Origin: Lachnospiraceae bacterium
Lineage (GTDB): Bacteria > Bacillota > Clostridia > Lachnospirales > Lachnospiraceae
NCBI GenBank assembly: GCA_014799465.1
Contig: JAAVHZ010000020.1
Coordinates: 92,294 to 156,293 of the forward strand
Direction: 5' to 3'
DNA length: 64,000 bases
The position numbers and the translations under genes are program-made. A model generated the notes under the pieces. That model did no database searches. It was not told where the DNA came from and saw nothing but the letters and a program-made list of their open reading frames with translations. The first letter of the stretch is position 1; every line of letters starts with the position of its first letter. Positions 43,335 to 52,328 of this stretch are shown here, one piece after another.

Positions 43335-45215
43335 ATGGATAATAAAAATAAAAAAGGCAGCCAGCTGCCTGACAGGAATACAAAAAGAAATCAGATAATT
43401 ATAATTTTGTTAACAGCGGCAATCGTGACTATATTGGGTACTACACTTATGTCTTCACTGCTTAAGAATGCCACTACAAAAGAAATAACATATGATGAAT
43501 TTTTGAAAATGATTGATGATGATGAGATAGAATCGGTGGAGTTTGATAGTCTGGGAAAGATTACCATAGAGCCTAAAGAAACTAAGAATGACTATATAAA
43601 ATTTACTTATTGGACCACACAGTTAAATGACAGCGAAATAATCTCAAAGCTTGAAAAAGCCGGAGATATAAAGTTTAAAGGTAAGATTGAAGATTCGTCT
43701 TCTAATATGCTTTTAATTTTTCTTGAATACATTCTGCCATTCTTAATACTTTCACTATTTATGATGCTGATATTCAGACGTATATCAAAGAGCGGCGGCG
43801 GTATAATGGGTGTCGGAAAATCTAATGCAAAGGTATATGTTGAAAGGGAAACGGGAGTGACATTTGCAGATGTGGCAGGACAGGAAGAAGCAAAGGAATC
43901 ACTGGTGGAGATAGTTGATTTTCTGCATAATCCGGGAAAATATTCAAAGATAGGAGCTAAGCTGCCAAAGGGAGCATTACTTGTAGGACCTCCGGGAACA
44001 GGTAAGACATTGCTGGCTAAAGCGGTTGCAGGAGAAGCAAAAGTACCATTCTTTTCACTTGCCGGTTCTGATTTTGTAGAAATGTATGTAGGTGTGGGAG
44101 CTTCAAGAGTCAGAGATTTATTTAAGCAGGCACAGCAGTCAGCACCATGTATTATATTTATAGATGAGATAGATGCCATCGGAAAAAGCAGAGATAACGG
44201 AAGAGGCGGAGTTGATTCAGAAAGAGAACAGACATTGAATCAATTACTTTCAGAGATGGACGGTTTTGATACATCAAAAGGATTATTCATATTGGCGGCA
44301 ACAAACAGACCAAATGTACTTGATAAGGCACTGTTAAGACCGGGAAGATTTGACAGAAGGATTATTGTTGATAAGCCTGACCTTAAAGGACGTGTAGATA
44401 TACTAAAGGTACATTCAAAGGGAGTATCAATGGATGAAACGGTTGACCTTGATGTAATAGCACTTTCCACATCAGGGGCAGTAGGCTCAGACCTTGCAAA
44501 TATGATAAATGAGGCAGCAATTACGGCAGTAAAGGATGGAAGGAATGCCATATCACAGAAAGATTTGCTGGAATCAGTTGAAGTAGTAATTGCAGGAAAA
44601 GAAAAGAAAGACAGGATATTAAGTCCAGAAGAGAAGAAAACGGTTGCATATCACGAAGTGGGTCACGCTTTGATAACTGCACTTGAAAAGAAAGCAGAGC
44701 CGGTTCAGAAGATTACAATAGTGCCAAGAACAATGGGAGCACTGGGATATGTGATGCAGGTGCCGGAAGAGGAAAAATATCTTATGTCAAAAGAGGAAAT
44801 GCTTACAAGGATAGTAACACTTCTTGGAGGAAGGGCATCAGAAGAGCTTGTATTTGAATCTGTTACTACAGGTGCATCTAATGACATGGAAAAGGCTACG
44901 GAGATGGCAAGGGCAATGATAACAAGGTATGGTATGTCAGATAAATTCGGTCTTATGTCACTTGAAGTAGTTGAGAATAAATATCTTGATGGAAGGGCAA
45001 CCCTTAACTGCAGTGATGCAACGGCAGCAGAAGTAGATAATGAAGTTAAAGAACTTTTAAAGAAATGCTATAATAAATCGCTTGAGCTTTTAAAAGCAAA
45101 CAGAAAGGCACTTGATAAGATAGCCGATTATCTGTATGAGAAGGAGACAATTACAGGAAAAGAATTTATGGAATTATTTAATTCTGTTGAAAACGTACAG
45201 ACGATGGAGAATTAG
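43335..45215 (+). CDS. ftsH: ATP-dependent zinc metalloprotease FtsH
   Basis: 626 residues. Two membrane helices ([20 protein letters not shown] and [19 protein letters not shown]) flank an extracellular domain. The AAA+ module has Walker A GPPGTGKT (218-225), Walker [12 protein letters not shown] and the SRH region. The zinc protease site is HEVGH (His440, Glu441, His444). ATG 43335 is preferred, with GGAGAG at 43325; TTG 43287 is an unlikely alternative. It degrades misfolded membrane proteins and short-lived regulators. Confidence 0.96.
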   Translation: MDNKNKKGSQLPDRNTKRNQIIIILLTAAIVTILGTTLMSSLLKNATTKEITYDEFLKMIDDDEIESVEFDSLGKITIEPKETKNDYIKFTYWTTQLNDSEIISKLEKAGDIKFKGKIEDSSSNMLLIFLEYILPFLILSLFMMLIFRRISKSGGGIMGVGKSNAKVYVERETGVTFADVAGQEEAKESLVEIVDFLHNPGKYSKIGAKLPKGALLVGPPGTGKTLLAKAVAGEAKVPFFSLAGSDFVEMYVGVGASRVRDLFKQAQQSAPCIIFIDEIDAIGKSRDNGRGGVDSEREQTLNQLLSEMDGFDTSKGLFILAATNRPNVLDKALLRPGRFDRRIIVDKPDLKGRVDILKVHSKGVSMDETVDLDVIALSTSGAVGSDLANMINEAAITAVKDGRNAISQKDLLESVEVVIAGKEKKDRILSPEEKKTVAYHEVGHALITALEKKAEPVQKITIVPRTMGALGYVMQVPEEEKYLMSKEEMLTRIVTLLGGRASEELVFESVTTGASNDMEKATEMARAMITRYGMSDKFGLMSLEVVENKYLDGRATLNCSDATAAEVDNEVKELLKKCYNKSLELLKANRKALDKIADYLYEKETITGKEFMELFNSVENVQTMEN

Positions 45216-45220
45216 CACAG

Positions 45221-47080
45221 ATGTATTTTAATATAGAAGAAGAATTAAAAAAACTCCCGGGTCAGCCGGGAGTATATCTTATGCATGATGATAAGGATGA
45301 GATAATCTATGTAGGAAAGGCGATAAGTCTTAAGAACAGGGTAAGACAATATTTTCAGACAAGCAGGAACCGTTCTTCAAAAATAGAACAGATGGTATCA
45401 AGGATAAAGCGGTTTGAGTATATTGTGACTGATTCGGAGATGGAAGCACTGATACTTGAGTGCAATCTTATAAAGGAGCATCAGCCAAGATATAATACAA
45501 TGCTTAAGGATGATAAGGCATATCCGTTTATAAGGCTTACAGTTAAGGAAGAATATCCAAGAGTAATGATTGCCAGAGATATGAAGAAAGATGGTTCAAA
45601 GTATTATGGACCTTTTACCAATGCAGGAGCAGTAAAAGATACTATTGAACTTCTTACAAAGATATATAAGCTGAGAACATGCCGTAAATCACTGCCAAAG
45701 GATATGGGAAAGGGAAGGCCGTGTCTTAATTATCATATGCATCAATGTGATGCCCCATGTATGGGTTACATTTCAAAAGAGGAATATCACGAAAAATTCA
45801 AAAAAGCACAGGAATTTTTGAATGGAAATTATAAAGAAGTAATGGAAATGCTGCAAAATAAAATGTATTCCGCTTCGGAAAATATGGAATATGAGGAGGC
45901 TGCACAGTACAGGGACTTATTAAATAGTGTTAAAAGTATATCACAGAGGCAGAAGATAACCGGAAGTGAATTTGTAGACAGGGATATTATGGCATATTCT
46001 GTTGATGGTTATGATGCAGTGGTTCAGGTATTTTTTATCAGACAGGGAAAAATGCTGGGCAGAGAGCATTTTCACCTGACTACCGCACTTCAGAATGGAG
46101 GAGGGGAACTGCTTTCAAGCTTTATCAAACAGTATTATGCAGGAACACCATATATACCACAGGAACTGTTAGTTCCGCAAGAGATAGAGGATGCAGAAGT
46201 AATTGAACAGTGGCTTACGATGAAAAGAGGTCAGAAGGTATCTATAAAGACACCTAAGAAGGGGGAAAAGGAAAAGCTGGTAGAACTGGCAAAGAAAAAT
46301 GCCACCATGGTTCTGGTTCAGGACAGGGAAAAAATAAAACGTGAGGAACTGCGTACTACAGGTGCGATGAAAGAAATATCTGAATTGATGGGATTGGGAT
46401 ATATCAAGCGTGTGGAAGCATTTGATATATCAAATACAAATGGGTTTGAGTCGGTAGGTTCGATGATAGTATATGAGGATGGAAGACCCAGAAGGAATTG
46501 TTATCGCAAGTTCAAAATAAAATGGGTAAAGGGCGCTGATGATTATTCAAGTATGGAAGAGGTTCTGATCAGAAGATTTGAGCATGGTCTTAATGAAATT
46601 AAAGAATTGAAAGAAAAGAATCTGGATGAAAATATCGGCAAATTTACTGAATTTCCTGATTTGATTATGATGGATGGAGGAAAAGGTCAGGTTAATGTGG
46701 CACTGCGTGTATTGGAGAAATATAATCTTGATATTCCCGTTTGTGGAATGGTAAAAGATGACCACCACAGGACAAGAGGTCTTTATTATAATAATGAGGA
46801 AATACCTATAAGTACAAATTCAGAAGGTTTCAGGCTGATAACGAGGATACAGGATGAAGCGCACCGGTTTGCAATAGAATTTCATAGAAGCCTTCGTTCA
46901 AAAGCACAGGTGCATTCAATTCTTGATGATATTGAAGGAATTGGGAAGACTAGAAGGAAGTCACTTATGAAAGAATTCAAATCTTTGGAAAACATAAAAA
47001 ATGCATCGGTTGATGAATTGAAAAAAATTCCGGCAATGAATGAAACTGTGGCACAAAAGGTCTATGATTTTTTTCATTGA
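45221..47080 (+). CDS. uvrC: Excinuclease ABC subunit C
   Basis: 619 residues. The N-terminal GIY-YIG nuclease domain ([18 protein letters not shown]) makes the 3' incision. A UvrB-binding UVR motif ([14 protein letters not shown]), an RNase H-like C-terminal nuclease ([20 protein letters not shown]) and helix-hairpin-helix motifs ([16 protein letters not shown]) follow in the normal order. It begins five bases after the ftsH stop and is probably translationally coupled to it. Confidence 0.96.
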   Translation: MYFNIEEELKKLPGQPGVYLMHDDKDEIIYVGKAISLKNRVRQYFQTSRNRSSKIEQMVSRIKRFEYIVTDSEMEALILECNLIKEHQPRYNTMLKDDKAYPFIRLTVKEEYPRVMIARDMKKDGSKYYGPFTNAGAVKDTIELLTKIYKLRTCRKSLPKDMGKGRPCLNYHMHQCDAPCMGYISKEEYHEKFKKAQEFLNGNYKEVMEMLQNKMYSASENMEYEEAAQYRDLLNSVKSISQRQKITGSEFVDRDIMAYSVDGYDAVVQVFFIRQGKMLGREHFHLTTALQNGGGELLSSFIKQYYAGTPYIPQELLVPQEIEDAEVIEQWLTMKRGQKVSIKTPKKGEKEKLVELAKKNATMVLVQDREKIKREELRTTGAMKEISELMGLGYIKRVEAFDISNTNGFESVGSMIVYEDGRPRRNCYRKFKIKWVKGADDYSSMEEVLIRRFEHGLNEIKELKEKNLDENIGKFTEFPDLIMMDGGKGQVNVALRVLEKYNLDIPVCGMVKDDHHRTRGLYYNNEEIPISTNSEGFRLITRIQDEAHRFAIEFHRSLRSKAQVHSILDDIEGIGKTRRKSLMKEFKSLENIKNASVDELKKIPAMNETVAQKVYDFFH

Positions 47081-47131
47081 TATGTTACAATCTAAGATAT
47101 GGTTAAGGGGGCATATGCCCTATAGAGAATA

Positions 47132-47191
47132 GTGTGAAAAATACTTCTAAGGCAACAAAAGACATTGCCTGAGAAGTATTAAATTTCACAC
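47132..47191. repeat. Palindromic element after uvrC, copy 1
   Basis: GTGTGAAAAATACTTCT...AGGCAA pairs with TTGCCT...AGAAGTATT...TTTCACAC in a 60-bp near-perfect hairpin. The outer GTGTGA/TCACAC, the core CTAAGGCA-CAAAA-AC and the GCCT return are shared with 57614-57674, while the stem between them differs in sequence yet still pairs. Confidence 0.7.
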
Positions 47192-47225
47192 CAGAAAAAC
47201 ATATCAGAAAGGATGGGAATTTTGT

Positions 47226-48152
47226 ATGCAGTCAGTTAAATTGTCAAAAATAATAGAAAAAATGGAATTGACAAATCTTACACCGGATATAGATATAAGC
47301 AATATCTGTGTTACCCAGACGGATATCAACAGACCTGCTTTGCAGTTGGCAGGCTTTTTTGAGCATTTTCCTTCAGACAGGGTACAGGTTATAGGGTTTG
47401 TAGAATATACTTATCTGGAAAGACTTGAGGTTGAGAAGAAAAAGGCGGTATATGAACAGATTATGAAATCAGAAATACCTTGTCTTATATACTGCAGGGA
47501 TTTGAGACCGGACAGTGAACTTCTTGAACTTGCACAGAAACATGGAGTTCCGGTATTGGTAACGACAAATACCACATCTTCATTTATGGCAGAGATAATC
47601 AGATGGCTTAATGTAGAGCTTGCACCTTGCATTTCTATACATGGGGTTTTGGTAGATGTATATGGTGAAGGTGTCTTGATAATGGGTGAAAGCGGTATTG
47701 GAAAGAGTGAAGCAGCTCTGGAACTTATTAAGAGGGGGCATCGTCTTGTAAGTGATGATGTTGTAGAGATTCATAAGGTAAGTGACGCTGCATTGGTAGG
47801 AACGGCTCCTGATGTAACGAGGCATTTTATTGAACTTAGAGGCATAGGAATAGTAGATGTAAAGACTCTGTTCGGTGTACAGAGTGTTAAAGAGACCGGA
47901 AATATTGATATGGTTATAAAGTTGGAGGATTGGAGCAGGGATAAAGAGTATGACAGGCTTGGACTTGAGGAACAGTACACTGAATTTCTTGGAAATAAAG
48001 TAGTATGTCATTCCATACCAATAAGACCGGGAAGGAATCTGGCTGTAATCGTGGAATCGGCAGCAGTCAACCACAGACAGAAGAAAATGGGGTACAATGC
48101 AGCACAGGAGTTATATAACCGTGTACAGGCAAATCTTGGAAATCAAATGTAA
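47226..48152 (+). CDS. hprK: HPr kinase/phosphorylase
   Basis: 308 residues. The N-terminal domain precedes the P-loop GESGIGKSE (154-162) and the family signature LRGIGIVDVKTLFGVQSV. It phosphorylates and dephosphorylates Ser46 of HPr-type proteins in carbon catabolite control. ATG 47226 has AAAGGATGG upstream. The HPr-like gene at 51970, which keeps Ser46, is a likely substrate in the same locus. Confidence 0.96.
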   Translation: MQSVKLSKIIEKMELTNLTPDIDISNICVTQTDINRPALQLAGFFEHFPSDRVQVIGFVEYTYLERLEVEKKKAVYEQIMKSEIPCLIYCRDLRPDSELLELAQKHGVPVLVTTNTTSSFMAEIIRWLNVELAPCISIHGVLVDVYGEGVLIMGESGIGKSEAALELIKRGHRLVSDDVVEIHKVSDAALVGTAPDVTRHFIELRGIGIVDVKTLFGVQSVKETGNIDMVIKLEDWSRDKEYDRLGLEEQYTEFLGNKVVCHSIPIRPGRNLAVIVESAAVNHRQKKMGYNAAQELYNRVQANLGNQM

Positions 48153-48209
48153 TATTTGTGTTACTTATAATATAAAATAACAGACTTTGAGAAAAGGAGA
48201 ACTGGTAGA

Positions 48210-49154
48210 ATGGAAAAAATCTGTTTTGGAATTGATGTAGGAGGAACTACAGTAAAGATGGGGATGTTTTCGGAAGAAGCAAAATTACTGGAAAGCTGGG
48301 AGATACCTACAAGGAAAGAAGATGAAGGAAACCATATATTAGAGGATATATGCAGCGAAATAGAAGAAAAGCTGGTTGAAAAGCAGATAAACAGATCAGA
48401 TTTACTGGGAGTCGGTATCGGAATACCGGGACCGGTTACGAAGGATGGTACTGTACTTAACTGCGTAAATCTTGGATGGGGTATTTTTAATGTTGAAGAG
48501 AAACTTTCACAGATGCTTGGCGGAATCAAAGTAAAAGCAGGAAATGATGCGAATGTGGCAGCACTTGGAGAGAACTGGCAGGGTGGAGGACAGGGTTTTG
48601 AAGACCTTGTGCTTATAACGCTTGGAACAGGTGTAGGCGGCGGAGTAGTTATTGGAGATAAGATTATCACAGGTTCAAACGGTGCAGCAGGAGAGATTGG
48701 TCATATGCCGGTGGTATATGATGCTGATGCTGAAGAGTGTGGATGTGGAAAAAGAGGCTGTCTTGAGACTGTAGGTTCTGCTACCGGAATAGTAAGAGAG
48801 GCTAAGAAACTTCTTGCATCAAGCGATATGGATTCATCATTGCGTGATATTGACGGATTTACATGTAAAGATATATTTGATGCTGCAAAAGAGGGTGATG
48901 AGGCGGCACTTATAGTAGTTGATAAGCTTACGGAATACCTTGGAATTGCAGCGGCACATATTGCGGCAGTTACCAATCCGCAGGTTATAGTTATTGGCGG
49001 AGGTGTAAGTAAGGCAGGCAGATTTCTTCTGGATAAGATAGAAGAAAAATTTATGGAAAAAGCTTTTAAAGCATGTCAGAATGCGAAATTTGCATTGGCA
49101 ACATTAGGAAATGATGCAGGTATGTATGGTGCAGCAGCACTTATTTTGTGTTAA
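48210..49154 (+). CDS. ROK-family glucokinase
   Basis: 314 residues. Phosphate loop FGIDVGGTTVKMGMF, the ROK zinc motif CGCGKRGCLET with an upstream GAAGEIGHMPV, and the adenosine loop VIGGGVSKAG support glucokinase of the ROK family. AAAAGGAG precedes ATG 48210. It would phosphorylate cytosolic glucose, fitting the starch-degrading lifestyle suggested by the GH13 enzyme. Confidence 0.93.
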   Translation: MEKICFGIDVGGTTVKMGMFSEEAKLLESWEIPTRKEDEGNHILEDICSEIEEKLVEKQINRSDLLGVGIGIPGPVTKDGTVLNCVNLGWGIFNVEEKLSQMLGGIKVKAGNDANVAALGENWQGGGQGFEDLVLITLGTGVGGGVVIGDKIITGSNGAAGEIGHMPVVYDADAEECGCGKRGCLETVGSATGIVREAKKLLASSDMDSSLRDIDGFTCKDIFDAAKEGDEAALIVVDKLTEYLGIAAAHIAAVTNPQVIVIGGGVSKAGRFLLDKIEEKFMEKAFKACQNAKFALATLGNDAGMYGAAALILC

Positions 49155-49169
49155 AGGAATTGTGAATAG

Positions 49170-50066
49170 ATGATAGATATAGATGTAATAAAGAGTATAA
49201 TCGGCAGCGAAAATGTCAGGCAGAATGAGGATATGAGCCTACATACCACTTTCAGGGCAGGAGGCAGGGCTGCACTGTTCCTTACACCGGAACCGCAGAA
49301 TATTTCAGAACTTGTATTATATCTCAAAGGCAAAGATGCCAAATATTATGTAATTGGAAATGGAAGTAATCTGCTGGTGAAAGATTCAGGATATGAAGGA
49401 GCTGTCATATGCATTGGAAACCGATTTGAAGAATGCAGTATAGAGGGAACAACAATAACTGCAGGAGCAGGGGCAAAGCTTTCAAAGATAGCAGCCCTTG
49501 CCTGCCGTGAGGGATTAAAAGGATTTGAATTTGCATCAGGTATTCCGGGAACTTTAGGAGGAGCAGTAACAATGAATGCAGGGGCCTATGGCGGTGAAAT
49601 GTCACAGGTCCTTAAGTCTGTAAAGGTTCTTGACGAAAATGGTAATATTTTGAATTTGAAAAATGATGAATTGAATCTGGGTTATAGACATAGTATAGTA
49701 ATGGATAAAGGATATGTTGTTCTTGAAGGGATAATTAATCTGAAAACAGGACAAAGTGATGAAATCAGAAAAGTAATGGATGAACTTGCCTTAAAAAGAA
49801 GAGAAAAGCAGCCGCTTGAATATCCGAGTGCAGGAAGTACATTTAAACGTCCGGAAGGATATTTTGCAGGTAAGCTTATTATGGATGCAGGACTTGCCGG
49901 TAAATCCATAGGAGGTGCACAGGTTTCGGAGAAACATTGTGGATTTGTGATAAACAAAGGCGGGGCGACTGCTTCTGATATACTTGCACTTATGGATTAC
50001 GTAGAAGAAACGGTATATAATATGTATGGTGTCAGACTTGAACCAGAGGTGAAGATTTTAGGATAG
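49170..50066 (+). CDS. murB: UDP-N-acetylenolpyruvoylglucosamine reductase
   Basis: 298 residues. FAD-binding region YVIGNGSNLLVKDSGYEGA and GIPGTLGGAVTMNAGAYGGE, then the substrate domain with YPSAGSTFKRPEGYFAGKLI and ISEKHCGFVINKGGATA-type ending. The catalytic Ser lies in SAGSTFKRP. It makes UDP-MurNAc for peptidoglycan. It lies 15 bp after the glucokinase gene in the conserved clostridial order murB-rapZ-whiA. Confidence 0.96.
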   Translation: MIDIDVIKSIIGSENVRQNEDMSLHTTFRAGGRAALFLTPEPQNISELVLYLKGKDAKYYVIGNGSNLLVKDSGYEGAVICIGNRFEECSIEGTTITAGAGAKLSKIAALACREGLKGFEFASGIPGTLGGAVTMNAGAYGGEMSQVLKSVKVLDENGNILNLKNDELNLGYRHSIVMDKGYVVLEGIINLKTGQSDEIRKVMDELALKRREKQPLEYPSAGSTFKRPEGYFAGKLIMDAGLAGKSIGGAQVSEKHCGFVINKGGATASDILALMDYVEETVYNMYGVRLEPEVKILG

Positions 50067-50094
50067 ACGTGTTATTATGGAAGGAAGAAATGAA

Positions 50095-50955
50095 ATGGGT
50101 AAACGATTTGTGATAGTTACGGGAATGTCGGGAGCAGGTAAAAGTACTGTGCTTAGATTTTTAGAAGATGTACAGTACTTCTGCGTTGACAATCTTCCGG
50201 TTCCTCTTATTCTGAAATTTGCCGAATTATCTCTTGATACAAAAGAGGATAAGGGAAAGATAGCTCTGGGAATTGATATCAGAAGCGGACAGGCTTTAAA
50301 CGAATTAGCGGATGTTTTAGATAAAATGAAAGATAAGTACAAATATGAAATATTATTTCTTGATGCCAATGATGAGACTCTTGTAAAGCGGTTTAAAGAG
50401 ACAAGAAGGGCACATCCGCTCTCACCGGAAGGAAGGGTAGATGAAGGAATTAATGCAGAAAGAAATAGGATGGAATTCCTAAAAGAAAGGGCTGATTACA
50501 TAGTTGATACGAGCCATATGTTGACAAGAGAGTTAAAGCAGGAGGTAGAAAAGATAGTTATATGTAATAAAGACTATAAAAATCTTTATGTAACTGTTTT
50601 GTCCTTTGGTTTTAAATATGGGATTCCGGCAGATGCAGATTTAATATTTGATGTAAGGTTTATGCCTAATCCTTATTATGTTGATACATTAAAGCATAAG
50701 ACAGGTGATGATGTTGAGGTACAGAAGTTTGTTATGAATTCTGAAATATCATGGCAGTTTCTTGATAAATTAACTGATTTAGTGAGCTTTCTGATACCTA
50801 ATTATATCAAAGAGGGTAAGACGCAGCTTGTAATAGGTATAGGATGTACCGGGGGAAAACACCGTTCAGTGACTATAGTAAATGAACTTTATGACCAATT
50901 GAAAAAAAGTAGTGATATTGGTGTTAATATTGAACACAGGGATATAAACAGATAA
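50095..50955 (+). CDS. rapZ: RapZ/YvcJ nucleotide-binding protein
   Basis: 286 residues. The P-loop is GMSGAGKST (residues 10-18). Further conserved pieces are YFCVDNLPVPLI, RRAHPLSP and the C-terminal IGIGCTGGKHRSV. ATG 50095 is preferred, with GGAAGGAAG at 50079; ATG 50077 overlaps that site. In Bacillus YvcJ binds nucleotides and affects competence and cell-wall metabolism; E. coli RapZ controls GlmZ RNA. The gene order with whiA is conserved in Bacillota. Confidence 0.95.
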   Translation: MGKRFVIVTGMSGAGKSTVLRFLEDVQYFCVDNLPVPLILKFAELSLDTKEDKGKIALGIDIRSGQALNELADVLDKMKDKYKYEILFLDANDETLVKRFKETRRAHPLSPEGRVDEGINAERNRMEFLKERADYIVDTSHMLTRELKQEVEKIVICNKDYKNLYVTVLSFGFKYGIPADADLIFDVRFMPNPYYVDTLKHKTGDDVEVQKFVMNSEISWQFLDKLTDLVSFLIPNYIKEGKTQLVIGIGCTGGKHRSVTIVNELYDQLKKSSDIGVNIEHRDINR

Positions 50956-50956
50956 T

Positions 50957-50995
50957 ATTACAATACAGTAAATTACAATACAGTAAATTACAGTA
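50957..50995 (+). repeat. 15-bp tandem repeat between rapZ and whiA
   Basis: ATTACAATACAGTAA occurs twice head to tail (50957-50971 and 50972-50986) and then partly as ATTACAGTA. It occupies the short rapZ-whiA gap and has no obvious pairing or promoter. Confidence 0.8.
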
Positions 50996-51013
50996 TATTG
51001 GTGGAGGATAGTT

Positions 51014-51958
51014 ATGTCATTTTCAGGAAAAGTTAAGGATGAACTTTCCAGACAAAATTCTGGGGCAAGGCATTGTCAGATAGCCGAACTCACTGCAATC
51101 ATAAGCCTTTGCGGACGTATTTCCATTTCGGTTAAAGATACTTATATGGTAAAAATCCATACTGAAAATATAGCTGTTGCAAGAAAGTGCTTTACATTAT
51201 TGAAAAAAACATTTAATATTAATACTGAAATTTCCAGAAGACAGAACAGTACAGTTAAGAATAACGAAATGTATTCAGTTATTGTCAAAGAACATGAAGA
51301 TGCAAAAAAGGTGTTGGAAGCTGCTAAGCTTATCGATAAGGATAATGAGATTGCAGAAAATCTTTCTATTGTAAATAATGTTGTAATAATGCAGGAATGC
51401 TGTAAAAGGGCATTTATAAGAGGGGCATTTCTTGCAGCAGGTTCTATAAGTGCTCCTGAAAAGTTCTATCATTTTGAGATAGTATGTACAACAATGGAAA
51501 AGGCACGTCAGTTACAGGAAATTATTAAATTTTTTAAAATTGATGCGAAAATTGTTGAAAGAAAGAAGCATTTTGTAGTATATATAAAAGAAGGCTCAGG
51601 AATAGTTGATATTTTAAATGTCATGGAAGCGCATGTTTCTTTGATGGAACTGGAAAATGTAAGGATTCTGAAGGAAATGAGAAATTCCGTAAACCGAAAG
51701 GTAAACTGTGAGACTGCTAATCTAAAAAAAACGGTTTCGGCTTCTGTTAAACAGATAGAGGATATAACATACATAAGAGATACCATTGGGTTATCCGGGC
51801 TGTCAAAAGGATTAGAAGAAGTGGCGGAGGTCAGGTTAAATAATCCTGAAGCATCTCTTAAAGAACTTGGCAGCATGTTAAATCCACCTGTAGGTAAGTC
51901 AGGAGTAAACCACAGATTAAGAAAAATATGCGAAATAGCAGATGGTTTGAGAAATTAA
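51014..51958 (+). CDS. whiA: DNA-binding protein WhiA
   Basis: 314 residues. An N-terminal LAGLIDADG-like region (FSGKVKDELSRQ, KRAFIRGAFLAAGSISAPEK) is followed by a C-terminal helix-turn-helix (ASLKELGSMLNPPVGKSGVN, HRLRKICEIA). WhiA is needed for normal cell division and chromosome handling in Bacillota and for sporulation in actinobacteria. GGTGGAGG precedes ATG 51014. The HPr-like gene follows by 11 bp. Confidence 0.95.
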   Translation: MSFSGKVKDELSRQNSGARHCQIAELTAIISLCGRISISVKDTYMVKIHTENIAVARKCFTLLKKTFNINTEISRRQNSTVKNNEMYSVIVKEHEDAKKVLEAAKLIDKDNEIAENLSIVNNVVIMQECCKRAFIRGAFLAAGSISAPEKFYHFEIVCTTMEKARQLQEIIKFFKIDAKIVERKKHFVVYIKEGSGIVDILNVMEAHVSLMELENVRILKEMRNSVNRKVNCETANLKKTVSASVKQIEDITYIRDTIGLSGLSKGLEEVAEVRLNNPEASLKELGSMLNPPVGKSGVNHRLRKICEIADGLRN

Positions 51959-51969
51959 GGAGGAACATT

Positions 51970-52227
51970 ATGGTTACTAAAAATATGACAATTGAGATTA
52001 AGACGGGATTAGAAGCAAGACCGATAGCTGTGTTTGTACAAGTGGCAAGTCAGTTTGAGAGCTCAATATATGTTGAACATGAAAGCAAGAAGGTTAATGC
52101 AAAGAGCATTATGGGAATGATGACATTAGGGCTGAATGCAGGAGAAAATGTTACTGTTTCTGCGGATGGAAATGACGAAGAAGAAGCTATTAAGAGCATA
52201 GAAAAGTATTTGAGCAGTAAGGAATAG
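51970..52227 (+). CDS. HPr-family protein, Crh-like with Glu15
   Basis: 85 residues with the complete HPr fold. The phosphohistidine site reads GLEARPIA, with Glu at position 15 instead of His, so it cannot carry PTS phosphate. The regulatory Ser46 is kept in KVNAKSIMGMMTL. B. subtilis Crh has Gln15 and the same VNAKSIMG, and acts with CcpA when HprK phosphorylates Ser46. This protein is therefore probably a catabolite-control HPr. Glu15 might mimic phosphohistidine. AAGGAGG precedes ATG 51970. Confidence 0.88.
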   Translation: MVTKNMTIEIKTGLEARPIAVFVQVASQFESSIYVEHESKKVNAKSIMGMMTLGLNAGENVTVSADGNDEEEAIKSIEKYLSSKE

Positions 52228-52245
52228 AATATAAATTATAAAGAG

Positions 52246-52288
52246 ACAGATATTTTTCGGTATGGTTCGATTAATATCTGTTTTACTT
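52246..52288 (+). terminator. Terminator after the HPr-like gene
   Basis: ACAGATATT (52246-52254) pairs with AATATCTGT (52273-52281), followed by TTTACTTTA. It is a moderate stem and would separate the whiA operon from dnaE. Confidence 0.6.
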
Positions 52289-52328
52289 TAACTATACATT
52301 TGTTACGTTTTAGAAAATGGGGGTACAC

